In this document: piece by piece, positions 27,776 to 36,271 of the stretch
How the letters are laid out: every line of letters begins with the position of its first letter
Numbering within the stretch: position 1 is the first letter of the stretch
Source of the DNA: Nevskiaceae bacterium
Lineage (GTDB): Bacteria; Pseudomonadota; Gammaproteobacteria; Steroidobacterales; Steroidobacteraceae
Assembly (NCBI GenBank): GCA_018883185.1
Contig: VEQP01000021.1
Span: 1-52,530 of the forward strand
Direction: 5' to 3'
Length of the DNA stretch: 52,530 nt
The notes under the pieces: model-generated
Database searches by the model: none
The model's input: only the letters and a program-made list of their open reading frames with translations
Told to the model about the DNA's origin: nothing
Translations under genes and position numbers: made by a program

Positions 27776-30700
27776 ACATTTCGGAGTTCTGCATCCGGCG
27801 ACCGGTCTTCGCGACCGTGCTCAGCCTGATGCTGGTGATCTTCGGTCTGATCGCCCTCGAGCGTCTGCCGCTGCGTGAATACCCCGACATCAACCGTCCG
27901 GTGGTCTCCATCAGCACCATCTACCGTGGTGCCTCGGCCAACGTCGTTGAGAACAAGGTCACCCAAGTCATCGAGGATCGCATCGCCGGCATCGAAGGTG
28001 TGCTGAAGCTCGAGTCCGATAGCGAAGACGAGCGCTCTAGCATTCGTATCGAGTTCGACGTCGAACGCGATATCGACGCCGCGGCCAACGACGTGCGTGA
28101 CCGCATCTCGCGCGTGCTGTCGCAGTTGCCACCTGAGGCAGATGCGCCGCAGATCGCCAAGTCGGACTCGACCGCCGAATCGGTGATGTTCCTCAGTTTC
28201 AACTCCGACGTGATGACATCGCTCGAGGTCACCGACTACGCGGATCGCTACATCGTCGATCGACTCTCGACGATCCCGGGCGTGGCACGCGCCGCACTCT
28301 CCGGCGCAAGACGCGCCGCGATGCGTATCTGGATCGACCGGCAGGCGCTTGCAGCACGACAACTGACGGTTGGCGACATCGAGACGTCGCTGCGCCGTGA
28401 GAACGTGCAGTTGCCTGCCGGACGCCTCGAGTCGCAGTCGCGGGAGTTCTCGCTGCGCACCGAAGTGGGTCTCGACTCGCCAGACGATTTCCGCAATCTC
28501 GTCATCGGGCGTGGCCCCGATGGGCACCTCGTACGCCTAGGCGAAGTGGCTGACGTGCAACTCGCCGCTGAAACCGAGCGCACCATGATGCGCACCAACG
28601 GCCGCGCTGGCGTTGGCATCGGCATCGAAGCGCAGTCGAAGGCCAACGTACTTGATGTCGTGCGTGGCGTGCGGGCCGAAGTGGTCAAGCTACAAGCTAC
28701 CCTACCCAAGGGTGCGAGCCTCGTCGTCAACGTCGACAACGGCATCGCGATTGAGGCGGCGCTGCGCGAAGTGCTCATCGCCGTGATCTTTGCATTCCTC
28801 TCGGTGCTGCTGGTCATCTATGCCTTCCTGGGAACTCCGCGCACGACCGTCATTCCGGCGATCACGATTCCTGTCTCGGTGATCGCAGCGTTCATGGCGT
28901 TGCAGGCACTTGGGTATTCGCTCAACGTGCTGACCTTGCTCGGCATCGTGCTCGCCATCGGACTCGTGGTCGATGACTCGATCGTCGTGCTCGAAAATAT
29001 CCACCGCCGTGCGGAGTTGAACGAATCTCCCATGGTGGCTGCGGTACGCGGCAGCAAAGAAATTGGCTTCGCAGTCGTTGCCACCACCCTGACGCTGGTG
29101 GCCGTGTTCGTACCGATCTCGTTCCTGCCGGGCGACACGGGTCGTTTGTTCCGCGAATTCGGTCTGACGCTCGCCGCCGCGGTACTGTTCTCAGCGCTCG
29201 TCGCCTTGACCCTCACGCCGATGATGGCCTCGCGGCTGCCACCCGAAAGCGAAATGAAACACAGCCGGTTTGGCATGGCCGTGGAACAACTGATGAAACG
29301 CCTGACTGCGCTGTACGAGCGCCGGCTGCGCAGCATCATGCGCCGCCCGTTGCTGACGGTCGGCGGCGTACTGGCGTTGTCATTGATCGGTGCACTAACC
29401 TTCAAGGCACTGCCCGAAGAGTTTGCACCCTCTGCGGACGGCGGTCGCTTGTTCATCGTGGCGCAGGCCCCCGAAGGAGCGAGTTTCGAGTACACGGCCG
29501 AGTACGGCCGCAAGCTCGAGGAGATCGTCGAGTCGGAAACTGCACGGGGCGATATCGTTCGCGTGACGCTTCGCGTACCTGGCGGCATGGATGGTGGCGC
29601 GGGGGCGGTCAACTCGGCACGCGTGATCCTGACTTTGGCGCCTTGGAACAAGCGTGATCGAAGCGCGCAGGACATTGCCGCCTCGATCAGTCGCAAACTT
29701 TCAAGCTTGCCCGGTGTACGTGCCAATACGATGGTGCCAGGCAGCTTACGAGGCGGCTGGGGCAAGCCCGTGCAGGCCGTGATCGGCGGTCCGGATTTCG
29801 AGCAACTCGGCGAGTGGTCGGACAAACTCGTCCGTCTTGCCGAGGAGAACCCGGGTCTCGTCGCAGTCGACAACAGCTACAAACCGCGCAAGCCGCAGAT
29901 CCGTGTGGCCATCGACCGGGACCGCGCTGCTGATCTCGGCGTATCGCTGCAGACCGTGGGTCGCACGCTCGAGACCATGCTGGGGTCGCGCATTGTCACC
30001 ACCTTCATCGACCGCGGTCGCGAATACAACGTGATCCTGCAAGGCCGAGCCGACGAGCGCTCGACGACGACAGACCTTACCAACCTGCAGGTTCGCTCGG
30101 ATCGCACTGGCGAATTGGTGCCGCTCGCCAGCGTCGTCCGCCTGACCGAGGCGGCCGGTGCCACCGAACTCAGCCGCTTCAACCGACTGCGCTCGGTGGA
30201 GATCAGCGCCAATCTCGCCGAAGGCTATTCGATGGGTGAAGCGGTCCGCTGGTTCGAAGACACGGTCAAACGCGAACTGCCGCCCAGTGCGACCTTGATG
30301 TGGGACGGTGACTCGGGCGATTACGTCCGCAGCAGCGGCCAACTGTGGGTCACGCTGGTGTTCGCCGTGATCATCGTATTCCTCGTACTCGCGGCACAGT
30401 TCGAGAGCTTCGTGCACCCGGCCATCATCATGGTCACGGTACCGACCGCACTGCTTGGTGCCGTGTTTGGTCTGAAGCTACACGACATGAGCGTCAACAT
30501 CTTCAGCCAAATCGCCGTAGTCATGCTGATCGGCATCGCGGCCAAGAACGGCGTGTTGATCGTCGAGTTCGCCAACCAGTTGCGTGATCGGGGCCTCGAG
30601 TTCACCGAGGCCATCATCACCGCCGCCACCACACGCCTACGCCCCGTGCTGATGACGAGCTTGTGCACCGCCTTCGGTGCGATCCCGTTTCTGTTCGCCA

Positions 30701-30933
30701 CCGGTGCCGGTGCGGAGCAACGCGAACCGATCGGTGTGGTGGTGTTCTACGGCACGCTGGTGTCGGTGTTCCTGACGCTGCTCGTGGTGCCTGCGGTCTA
30801 CGCGCTGGTCGCTCGTAAGACTCGATCGAGCGCACACACGACGCGCCTCGTCGATCGGCTACTGGGTGCGGCAAGCAAGAACGAAGCGGCAGACAACGGC
30901 GTCGCTGCCGGCAAGGACGTTGCGGCTAACTAA
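27772..30933 (+). CDS. RND multidrug-efflux inner-membrane pump
   Basis: 1053 residues, starting at GTG 27772 in a GTGA overlap with the adaptor gene. The layout is that of AcrB/MexF-type pumps: first helix FCIRRPVFATVLSLMLVIFG, a large periplasmic loop, a TM2-TM6 block (VIFAFLSVLLVIYAFLG), the proton-relay pair in LVVDDSIVVLENIHRR on TM4, a second periplasmic loop (about 555-870), and a final block with LAAQFESFVHPAIIMVTVP and IAAKNGVLIVEFANQLRDRG. It exports hydrophobic or amphiphilic compounds using the proton gradient. No regulator is next to it. The C-terminal tail is hydrophilic and low-complexity. Confidence 0.95.
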   Translation: MNISEFCIRRPVFATVLSLMLVIFGLIALERLPLREYPDINRPVVSISTIYRGASANVVENKVTQVIEDRIAGIEGVLKLESDSEDERSSIRIEFDVERDIDAAANDVRDRISRVLSQLPPEADAPQIAKSDSTAESVMFLSFNSDVMTSLEVTDYADRYIVDRLSTIPGVARAALSGARRAAMRIWIDRQALAARQLTVGDIETSLRRENVQLPAGRLESQSREFSLRTEVGLDSPDDFRNLVIGRGPDGHLVRLGEVADVQLAAETERTMMRTNGRAGVGIGIEAQSKANVLDVVRGVRAEVVKLQATLPKGASLVVNVDNGIAIEAALREVLIAVIFAFLSVLLVIYAFLGTPRTTVIPAITIPVSVIAAFMALQALGYSLNVLTLLGIVLAIGLVVDDSIVVLENIHRRAELNESPMVAAVRGSKEIGFAVVATTLTLVAVFVPISFLPGDTGRLFREFGLTLAAAVLFSALVALTLTPMMASRLPPESEMKHSRFGMAVEQLMKRLTALYERRLRSIMRRPLLTVGGVLALSLIGALTFKALPEEFAPSADGGRLFIVAQAPEGASFEYTAEYGRKLEEIVESETARGDIVRVTLRVPGGMDGGAGAVNSARVILTLAPWNKRDRSAQDIAASISRKLSSLPGVRANTMVPGSLRGGWGKPVQAVIGGPDFEQLGEWSDKLVRLAEENPGLVAVDNSYKPRKPQIRVAIDRDRAADLGVSLQTVGRTLETMLGSRIVTTFIDRGREYNVILQGRADERSTTTDLTNLQVRSDRTGELVPLASVVRLTEAAGATELSRFNRLRSVEISANLAEGYSMGEAVRWFEDTVKRELPPSATLMWDGDSGDYVRSSGQLWVTLVFAVIIVFLVLAAQFESFVHPAIIMVTVPTALLGAVFGLKLHDMSVNIFSQIAVVMLIGIAAKNGVLIVEFANQLRDRGLEFTEAIITAATTRLRPVLMTSLCTAFGAIPFLFATGAGAEQREPIGVVVFYGTLVSVFLTLLVVPAVYALVARKTRSSAHTTRLVDRLLGAASKNEAADNGVAAGKDVAAN

Positions 30934-30938
30934 GCCTC

Positions 30939-30952
30939 GCCGCTGATGCGGC
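30939..30952. terminator. Short hairpin between convergent genes
   Basis: A GCCGC/GCGGC stem with a TGAT loop lies in the 21-base gap where the RND pump gene and the Anbu gene meet tail to tail. It could stop transcription from both sides, but it has no T-run and only five base pairs, so it is a weak candidate. Confidence 0.25.
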
Positions 30953-30954
30953 AC

Positions 30955-31680
30955 TCAAAGCGTCGGGTTCGGCAACGCGTGGAACGCGTGGCGCAGACTA
31001 TCGCTCCATGCCGAGCGGATCATGCGGAAGTAATCGTCATCAGCTGTGACGTTGCGATGCACCAGTATGCGCAACGCATCGCGGCGGAAGCACAAGAGGT
31101 CGAGCGGCGGCCCGACCGATAAATTCGATCGAATGGTCGAATCCATCGAGATGAGCGCGCATTTGGCCGCTTCGGCCAGACTCGAAGAACGCGTGATGAC
31201 TCGATCGAGTATGGGCTTACCGTATTTGGATTCGCCGATCTGGAAGTAAGGCGTGTCGTCGGTGGCCTCGATGAAATTGCCTGCGGCATAAATGCTGAAA
31301 AGCCGCGGCGCCTCGCCACGGATCTGCCCGCCGAGTATGAACGACGCGTTGAATTCGATGCCGTGTTCCTTGAAAGCCTCGGCATCGCGCCGATGAACCG
31401 TACGCACGGCGTCGCCCACGAGCACCGCCGCATCGAAAAGCGTGGGTACCGTGTAGAGGCTTTCCCGATCGGTTCGAACGGACTCCTCGTGCAGAACATG
31501 CACCACGGCCTGCGAGACGGCGAGATTGCCCGCCGTCATCAATACGAGCACCCGATCCCCTGACCGCTCGAAGACATGCATCTTGCGGAAGGTATTGATG
31601 TGATCAACGCCTGCATTGGTGCGAGAGTCGGATAGGAACACCATACCGGTGTCGAGCAAGGTAGCCACGCAATAAGTCAT
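30955..31680 (-). CDS. Anbu proteasome-like peptidase
   Basis: 241 residues from ATG 31680, the usual length of Anbu (about 240). The start MTYCVATLLDTGMVFLSDSRTNAG is diagnostic: removal of Met exposes Thr2 as the N-terminal nucleophile of the Ntn-hydrolase fold, and SDSRTNAGVDHINTFRKMHVFE is the family signature. Later motifs NASFILGGQIRGEAPRLFSIYAAGN and ESKYGKPILDRVI also match. Anbu forms open ring or spiral assemblies related to the 20S proteasome; its peptidase targets are not settled. It is the last gene of the well-conserved operon with transglutaminase, alpha-E and ATP-grasp genes, which probably together make or cleave a small peptide modification. Confidence 0.93.
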   Translation of the reverse strand: MTYCVATLLDTGMVFLSDSRTNAGVDHINTFRKMHVFERSGDRVLVLMTAGNLAVSQAVVHVLHEESVRTDRESLYTVPTLFDAAVLVGDAVRTVHRRDAEAFKEHGIEFNASFILGGQIRGEAPRLFSIYAAGNFIEATDDTPYFQIGESKYGKPILDRVITRSSSLAEAAKCALISMDSTIRSNLSVGPPLDLLCFRRDALRILVHRNVTADDDYFRMIRSAWSDSLRHAFHALPNPTL

Positions 31681-31688
31681 GACTGATT

Positions 31689-32546
31689 CTACTGCTGGGC
31701 TTGGCGCTGCTGCAGCAATCGCGGTCGGCCAGCCGCCATGCGGGGCTCTGCCACCCCAGCCGAAACGGCGACAGTCGCCGACATAGTTTCCTGACCGCCA
31801 CCACGACGCACGCCGCGCACGGGGCAGGCATCGAGATAGTCGCGTCCCACCGCGAGGCGGCAATGATTCGGCCCTCCGGGCGCGTGATGGGTCACATCGA
31901 TGGCGAACCAGCGGTTGTCCCGCTCCAACCAGACGTCCACCCAAGCATGACTGGCGATGTGTTCGTCATGTTGGGTAAGCAAATAGCCACTGACGTAACG
32001 CGCTGGCACATTGAGTATGCGGCAGCAGGCCAGCATCACGTGCGCGTGATCCTGGCATACGCCGCGGCGCAGCGAGAACGCATGCGCTGCAGTGTCGTAG
32101 ACCTCAGTCGCACCGGGGACGTATTCGAGAGCGGATTGCACCGCCCCAGCCAACTGCATCGCACCCTGACGATCGAGACGCGTACTGCCGTGCTCACGCG
32201 CGAATTGCTGCAAGGCGGCATCGCTTCGCGTCAGTGGCGTCTCGGCGACATAGACGAGCGGCGAGAGCGCCCCGCGCGCCGAAGGTGAGGAATCAGGCAC
32301 GTCTTCGGTCTCGACGGTACCGGAAACCTGGATGTGGATCTCACTGTGCGGCTCATCGATGCTGAGCAGATGCATCACGTTGCCGAAGGCATCGAGTTGC
32401 TGCGAGCGTCGACCGGGCGCCTGCAGCTCCCACGCCAGCACCCGCTGCCCGGCTTCGGTGCGCGGCGTGAGTCGCAGACTCTGCACGCTGCGATTGACCG
32501 GCCGGTCATAGCGGTACACCGTTTCATGGCGAATGTGCAGCAGCAT
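31689..32546 (-). CDS. Transglutaminase-like protein of the Anbu operon
   Basis: 285 residues from ATG 32546, one base after the alpha-E stop. An N-terminal beta domain (LLHIRHETVYRYDRPVNRS, SLRLTPRTEAGQRV) precedes the transglutaminase core. Its catalytic triad is visible as Cys164 in RRGVCQDHAHVML, His200 in ASHAWVDVWL and Asp217 in FAIDVTHH. Such proteins act as amidotransferases or peptidases. The tail beyond residue 235 is Ala/Arg-rich and poorly conserved. The gene ends 8 bases before the Anbu start. The set is thought to act on one pathway; the target is unknown. Confidence 0.92.
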   Translation of the reverse strand: MLLHIRHETVYRYDRPVNRSVQSLRLTPRTEAGQRVLAWELQAPGRRSQQLDAFGNVMHLLSIDEPHSEIHIQVSGTVETEDVPDSSPSARGALSPLVYVAETPLTRSDAALQQFAREHGSTRLDRQGAMQLAGAVQSALEYVPGATEVYDTAAHAFSLRRGVCQDHAHVMLACCRILNVPARYVSGYLLTQHDEHIASHAWVDVWLERDNRWFAIDVTHHAPGGPNHCRLAVGRDYLDACPVRGVRRGGGQETMSATVAVSAGVAEPRMAAGRPRLLQQRQAQQ

Positions 32547-32547
32547 G

Positions 32548-33498
32548 CTAGGCCGTGGCCTCCGAAACGAGAAAGTCGCGGGCGATGCGTGCGCCCAAAT
32601 CGCTGGTGCGCTCGAGAAAGCCACTGAGATAACTGCGCAGGCCCTCCTCCAAGGCGTCCTCGATGCGGCCGTATTGCAGGGCGGCATGGATTTCGCCGGC
32701 GCGGCGCAACGTTTCGGAGGAGCGGGAGTTGGCAACCTTGACGAGCGTCTGCTGCACCCGGCTCATGCAATGGCGCAGCGATCGTGGCATCGGCTCGCGC
32801 AAGATCAGCAGCTCGGCCACTCGCCTCGGCGTGATCAGGTCACGATACACCTTGCGATAGATCTCGAACGCGGACACCGAACGCAGCAGCGCGCTCCACT
32901 CATAGTAGTCGCCTGCGTCATCCGACTTGGCCGCCTCGGGTGCGAGAAACTCGAAGCGCGCATCGAGTATGCGCGCCGTGTTGTCGGCCCGTTCGAGGTA
33001 AGTACCGAGCAAGGTGAACTCGAGCGCATCGTCCTGCAGCATCGTGCCCTGGATCACGCCGCGAGCCAGATGCGAACGAAACTTGACCCACTCGAAGAAA
33101 TCACCGGGCGCTTGGCTGGAAACCGTATCGCGCCTGAAGCGCCGGATTTCAAGCCATGTGGCGTTCAATGTCTCCCAAGTTTCGGAAGTCAGCGTGCCGC
33201 GCACGGCGTGCGCGTTGTCACGCGCTCGATCGAGACATTGATCGATGCTGCCCGGATTACTGCGCTCGAAAGAGATCCAGTCGATGGCCGAAGCCTGCGT
33301 CACCACGCCATGCGCGGCCAGAAACGGTTCGAGCTGGCCGACCGTAGCAAGCGTCGAGGTCCACCGCCGCCGCACGACGTCCTCCTCCTGGCGCAGCAGG
33401 GTCATGCGGCAATTCACATCGAGCATACGGGCCAGATTTTCGGCGCGCTCGGTATAGCGCGACATCCAATAGAGGTGGTCAGCGGTGCGGCTCAGCAT
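32548..33498 (-). CDS. Alpha-E domain protein
   Basis: 316 residues from ATG 33498, overlapping the ATP-grasp stop by 7 bases. The family is all-helical and recognised by its start, MLSRTADHLYWMSRYTERAEN, and by FEWVKFRSHLARGVIQGTML and LLGTYLERADNTARILDARF. It has no catalytic signature. Alpha-E proteins almost always occur with a circularly permuted ATP-grasp and a transglutaminase-like gene, as here. They are presumed to be the substrate-binding partner of the ATP-grasp ligase. The overlaps indicate one mRNA with coupled translation. Confidence 0.92.
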   Translation of the reverse strand: MLSRTADHLYWMSRYTERAENLARMLDVNCRMTLLRQEEDVVRRRWTSTLATVGQLEPFLAAHGVVTQASAIDWISFERSNPGSIDQCLDRARDNAHAVRGTLTSETWETLNATWLEIRRFRRDTVSSQAPGDFFEWVKFRSHLARGVIQGTMLQDDALEFTLLGTYLERADNTARILDARFEFLAPEAAKSDDAGDYYEWSALLRSVSAFEIYRKVYRDLITPRRVAELLILREPMPRSLRHCMSRVQQTLVKVANSRSSETLRRAGEIHAALQYGRIEDALEEGLRSYLSGFLERTSDLGARIARDFLVSEATA

Positions 33499-34910
33499 GC
33501 AAGCACCCATGTGTCCTTCGTACCGCCTCCCTGCGAGGAGTTCACTACGAGCGACCCTTCGCGCAGCGCAACGCGGGTGAGCCCGCCCGGCACCATGACG
33601 ATGTCTCGCCCAGAAAGCACGAACGGACGCAGATCGACATGGCGCGGTGCAAGTCCGCTCTCGACGAAAGTGGGGCATGCCGAAAGCGACAGCGTCGGCT
33701 GGGCGATGTAGCGCGCCGGGTCGGCGATGATCCGCGCGCGAAACTCGGCGATCTCGCCACGCGAGGCGCGTGGGCCGATCAGCATGCCGTAGCCACCCGC
33801 GCCGTGGACTTCTTTGACCACGAGCTCATCGAGATGATCAAGCGCGTAGGCGAGATCCTCAGGCTTGCGCAGGATGTATGTCGGCACGTTGGCGAGGATC
33901 GGCTCCTCGCCCAAATAGAATCGGATCATCTCCGGCACGTACGGGTAGGTGGACTTGTCGTCGGCGATGCCCGTGCCGACAGCATTGGATATCGCGACGC
34001 GCCCTGCGCGATAGGCCGCGAGCAAGCCCGGCACGCCGAGCATCGAATCCGGGCGAAAAGCGAGCGGATCTAGGAAGTCGTCATCGATTCGCCGATAGAT
34101 CACATCGACGCGCTGCGGCCCTTGCGTGGTGCGCATATAGACGATCTCATCGTCGACGAAGAGATCTTGCCCTTCGACGAGCTCTATACCCATCTGCTGC
34201 GCGAGAAAAGCGTGTTCGAAGTAGGCGCTATTGTGGGCGCCGGGAGTCAGCAGCACTACCGTCGGGTCGCGCACGCCGCCCGGTGCCACGGCACGCAAGG
34301 TTTCGAGCAGCAGATCCGGGTAGTGCTCGACGGGCGCCACGCTGTAGCGCGCGAAGAGCTCCGGGAACAGACGCATCATCGCCTTGCGATCTTCGAGCAT
34401 GTACGAGACACCCGAAGGCACACGCAGATTGTCTTCGAGCACGTAGTACTCGCCAGCACCCGCGCGCACGAGATCGATGCCGGCGATATGGGCATACACG
34501 TCCATCGGCAGATTGAGCCCCTGCATCTCGGGGCGATACTGCACGTTGCAGAGCACCTGCTCGGCAGGGATCTTTCCTGCCTTGAGAATTTCCTGATCGT
34601 GGTAGACGTCGTGCAGGAAGGCGTTGAGTGCCGTGACCCGCTGGCGCAAGCCGCGCTGCAGACCACTCCACTCCCCCGCCGGAATGATGCGCGGCACGAT
34701 GTCGAAAGGAATCAGTCGCTCGGTGCCCGTTTCATCGCCATAGACCGCAAAAGTGATGCCGGCTCGACGGAACAGCGTGTCGGCCTCGGCACGCTTCTCG
34801 AGGATTCGCTCGCCCGGTGTCGCGGCCAGCCACTCTGCATACGGGCTGTAATGCGGACGCACGCTGGCGTCGTCCGCATTCATTTCGTTGAAGATGGGCG
34901 CCGTACCCAC
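33492..34910 (-). CDS. Circularly permuted ATP-grasp ligase
   Basis: 472 residues from GTG 34910; ATG 34883 is the alternative and would lose nine residues. The protein is the type-2 circularly permuted ATP-grasp (former DUF404/DUF407). Visible motifs are IPFDIVPRIIPAGEW, FLHDVYHDQEILKAG, YYVLEDNLRVPSGVSYMLED, the acidic nucleotide pocket in VDVIYRRIDDDFLDPLAF, VVKEVHGAGGYGMLIGP and HVDLRPFVLSG. The C-terminal KDTWVL is typical. ATP-grasp enzymes join a carboxylate to an amine through an acyl phosphate. It is followed by alpha-E, transglutaminase and Anbu genes in one operon and is preceded by yciI-like DNA six bases upstream. Confidence 0.93.
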   Translation of the reverse strand: MGTAPIFNEMNADDASVRPHYSPYAEWLAATPGERILEKRAEADTLFRRAGITFAVYGDETGTERLIPFDIVPRIIPAGEWSGLQRGLRQRVTALNAFLHDVYHDQEILKAGKIPAEQVLCNVQYRPEMQGLNLPMDVYAHIAGIDLVRAGAGEYYVLEDNLRVPSGVSYMLEDRKAMMRLFPELFARYSVAPVEHYPDLLLETLRAVAPGGVRDPTVVLLTPGAHNSAYFEHAFLAQQMGIELVEGQDLFVDDEIVYMRTTQGPQRVDVIYRRIDDDFLDPLAFRPDSMLGVPGLLAAYRAGRVAISNAVGTGIADDKSTYPYVPEMIRFYLGEEPILANVPTYILRKPEDLAYALDHLDELVVKEVHGAGGYGMLIGPRASRGEIAEFRARIIADPARYIAQPTLSLSACPTFVESGLAPRHVDLRPFVLSGRDIVMVPGGLTRVALREGSLVVNSSQGGGTKDTWVLAC

Positions 34911-34915
34911 CCGGG

Positions 34916-35239
34916 TTACCAGATCTTGCCGCCGATATACCGCCCTGCGGCAGGCAAATGCGGGAAGTATTCGAGAGAAGCAAAGGCCCCATGGCGCACG
35001 TACGGGTCGTTCTCGATGATTTCCTTGGCGCGCGCGAGACTCGGCGTGTGCAGGCAGTAAAGGCTGCCGACCGGTTGCTCGCGGCCCTCGTCGTACAGCG
35101 GCCCGGCGACGTTCAGCTCATCCATCACGGTTTCGATGTAAGCCAAATGGGCCGCATTCTGGGCAGCGCGCACCAGCGCTCCATTCGGTCCGTCTCGACA
35201 CACGACGACGTAGGCGGTTTTCTCGTGGCGCTGCGACAT
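34916..35239 (-). CDS. YciI-family protein
   Basis: 107 residues from ATG 35239, with AGGAG in the right place upstream. The single alpha+beta-barrel domain shows the YciI pattern: a start strand TAYVVVCRDGP, the His in AAHLAYIETVMDELNVAGPLYDE, GSLYCLHTPSLARAKEIIENDPYVR (His/Asp pocket) and a C-terminal Gly-rich strand. YciI proteins are small enzymes or binding proteins of uncertain reaction. It is the first gene of the Anbu operon here, a neighbour I would not call standard for that operon. It is divergent from oxyR. Confidence 0.88.
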   Translation of the reverse strand: MSQRHEKTAYVVVCRDGPNGALVRAAQNAAHLAYIETVMDELNVAGPLYDEGREQPVGSLYCLHTPSLARAKEIIENDPYVRHGAFASLEYFPHLPAAGRYIGGKIW

Positions 35240-35361
35240 GGCTGTGCTCCTGTGGCGCGGATCCTGGATGGGCCAAATACCCACCGACGCGTTGCAGAAT
35301 ATCAGCGGGAGCAGCCTCCGTCAGTCACTCGACATCACGGTCAATTGATGTGATGATTCCG

Positions 35362-35376
35362 ATAGATCCCATTTAT
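35362..35376 (+). promoter_or_regulatory. OxyR-type half-site overlapping the oxyR start codon
   Basis: The bases read ATAGATCCCATTTAT and fit the OxyR consensus ATAGnTnnnAnCTAT at nine of ten defined positions. The last two bases are the first two of the oxyR start codon. OxyR is known to repress its own gene in several bacteria by binding near its start. A second half-site at the expected distance upstream is not convincing, so this is a candidate autoregulatory site only. The gap to the divergent yciI-like gene (35240-35374) holds no gene. Confidence 0.4.
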
Positions 35377-36271
35377 GGCTGACATCAAACTCAAGGACCT
35401 GCGCTACCTCGTGGCCGTGGCTGACACCGGCCATTTCGGTAAAGCCGCCGCGCGCTGTTTCGTCAGCCAGCCGACCCTTTCCGCGCAGCTCAAGAAACTC
35501 GAGGACTACCTCGGCGTACCGCTGATCGAGCGCCAGCCGCGGCACGCCCTGCTCACGCCCGCCGGCGAAGAAATCGTTCGCCGCGCCCGGCTGATCGTCG
35601 AGGCCACCGATGAGGTAGTCGATATCGCACGAACCCACCGCGACCCGCTCGCGGGTCGCCTGCGCGTGGCCTTCCTGCCGACCATCGGCCCCTATCTGCT
35701 GCCCGCCATCGCCCCTGCACTGCGCAAGGCGCTGCCGCGCCTCGATCTGCTGCTCTACGAACATCAAACCGAACCCATGCTGCAGAAGCTGCGTGCGGGC
35801 GACATCGACATGGGCATCCTCGCGTTGCCTGTGGAAATGGAAGGTCTCGCCTCAGCTCCCTTGTACGACGAACCGTTCGTCGTCGCCGCCCCGGCGCGCC
35901 ATCCGCTCGCCACGAAGAAGCAACTGCGCATCGAGGATCTGCGTGGCGCGACGTTGCTGCTGCTCGAGGATGGGCATTGCTTGCGTGATCAGGCACTTGA
36001 TGTCTGCAATCGCATCGACGTCGAGGAAAAGCAGGATTTCCGCGCTACCAGCATCGAGACTCTGCGCCAAATGGTCGCCTCCGGCGCCGGGGTCACGCTG
36101 CTGCCGGAGCTCGCCACGCGCGGCATACACGCCCACACCCGCGGCGTGGCCGTGAGGCCGTTCGCCAAGCCCGCACCGACGCGCACGATCGGCGCCATCT
36201 GGCGCAAGAGCAGCCCGCGGCGCAACGCCATCGAGCAGGTCGCACAAATCATCCGGGAACACAGCTTATGA
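35375..36271 (+). CDS. oxyR: OxyR peroxide-sensing LysR-family activator
   Basis: 298 residues from ATG 35375. The winged helix-turn-helix spans about 6-65 (DLRYLVAVADTGHFGKAAARCF, then SQPTLSAQLKKLEDYLG). The effector domain has the redox motif LEDGHCLRDQALDVC, giving Cys202 and Cys211 spaced nine apart, as are Cys199 and Cys208 of E. coli OxyR, which form the disulfide. A late GAGVTLLPELA is also standard. It would switch on peroxide defence genes; catalase or alkyl hydroperoxide reductase genes are not in this window. The stop overlaps the photolyase start (ATGA), so DNA repair is co-transcribed with the sensor. Confidence 0.93.
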   Translation: MADIKLKDLRYLVAVADTGHFGKAAARCFVSQPTLSAQLKKLEDYLGVPLIERQPRHALLTPAGEEIVRRARLIVEATDEVVDIARTHRDPLAGRLRVAFLPTIGPYLLPAIAPALRKALPRLDLLLYEHQTEPMLQKLRAGDIDMGILALPVEMEGLASAPLYDEPFVVAAPARHPLATKKQLRIEDLRGATLLLLEDGHCLRDQALDVCNRIDVEEKQDFRATSIETLRQMVASGAGVTLLPELATRGIHAHTRGVAVRPFAKPAPTRTIGAIWRKSSPRRNAIEQVAQIIREHSL

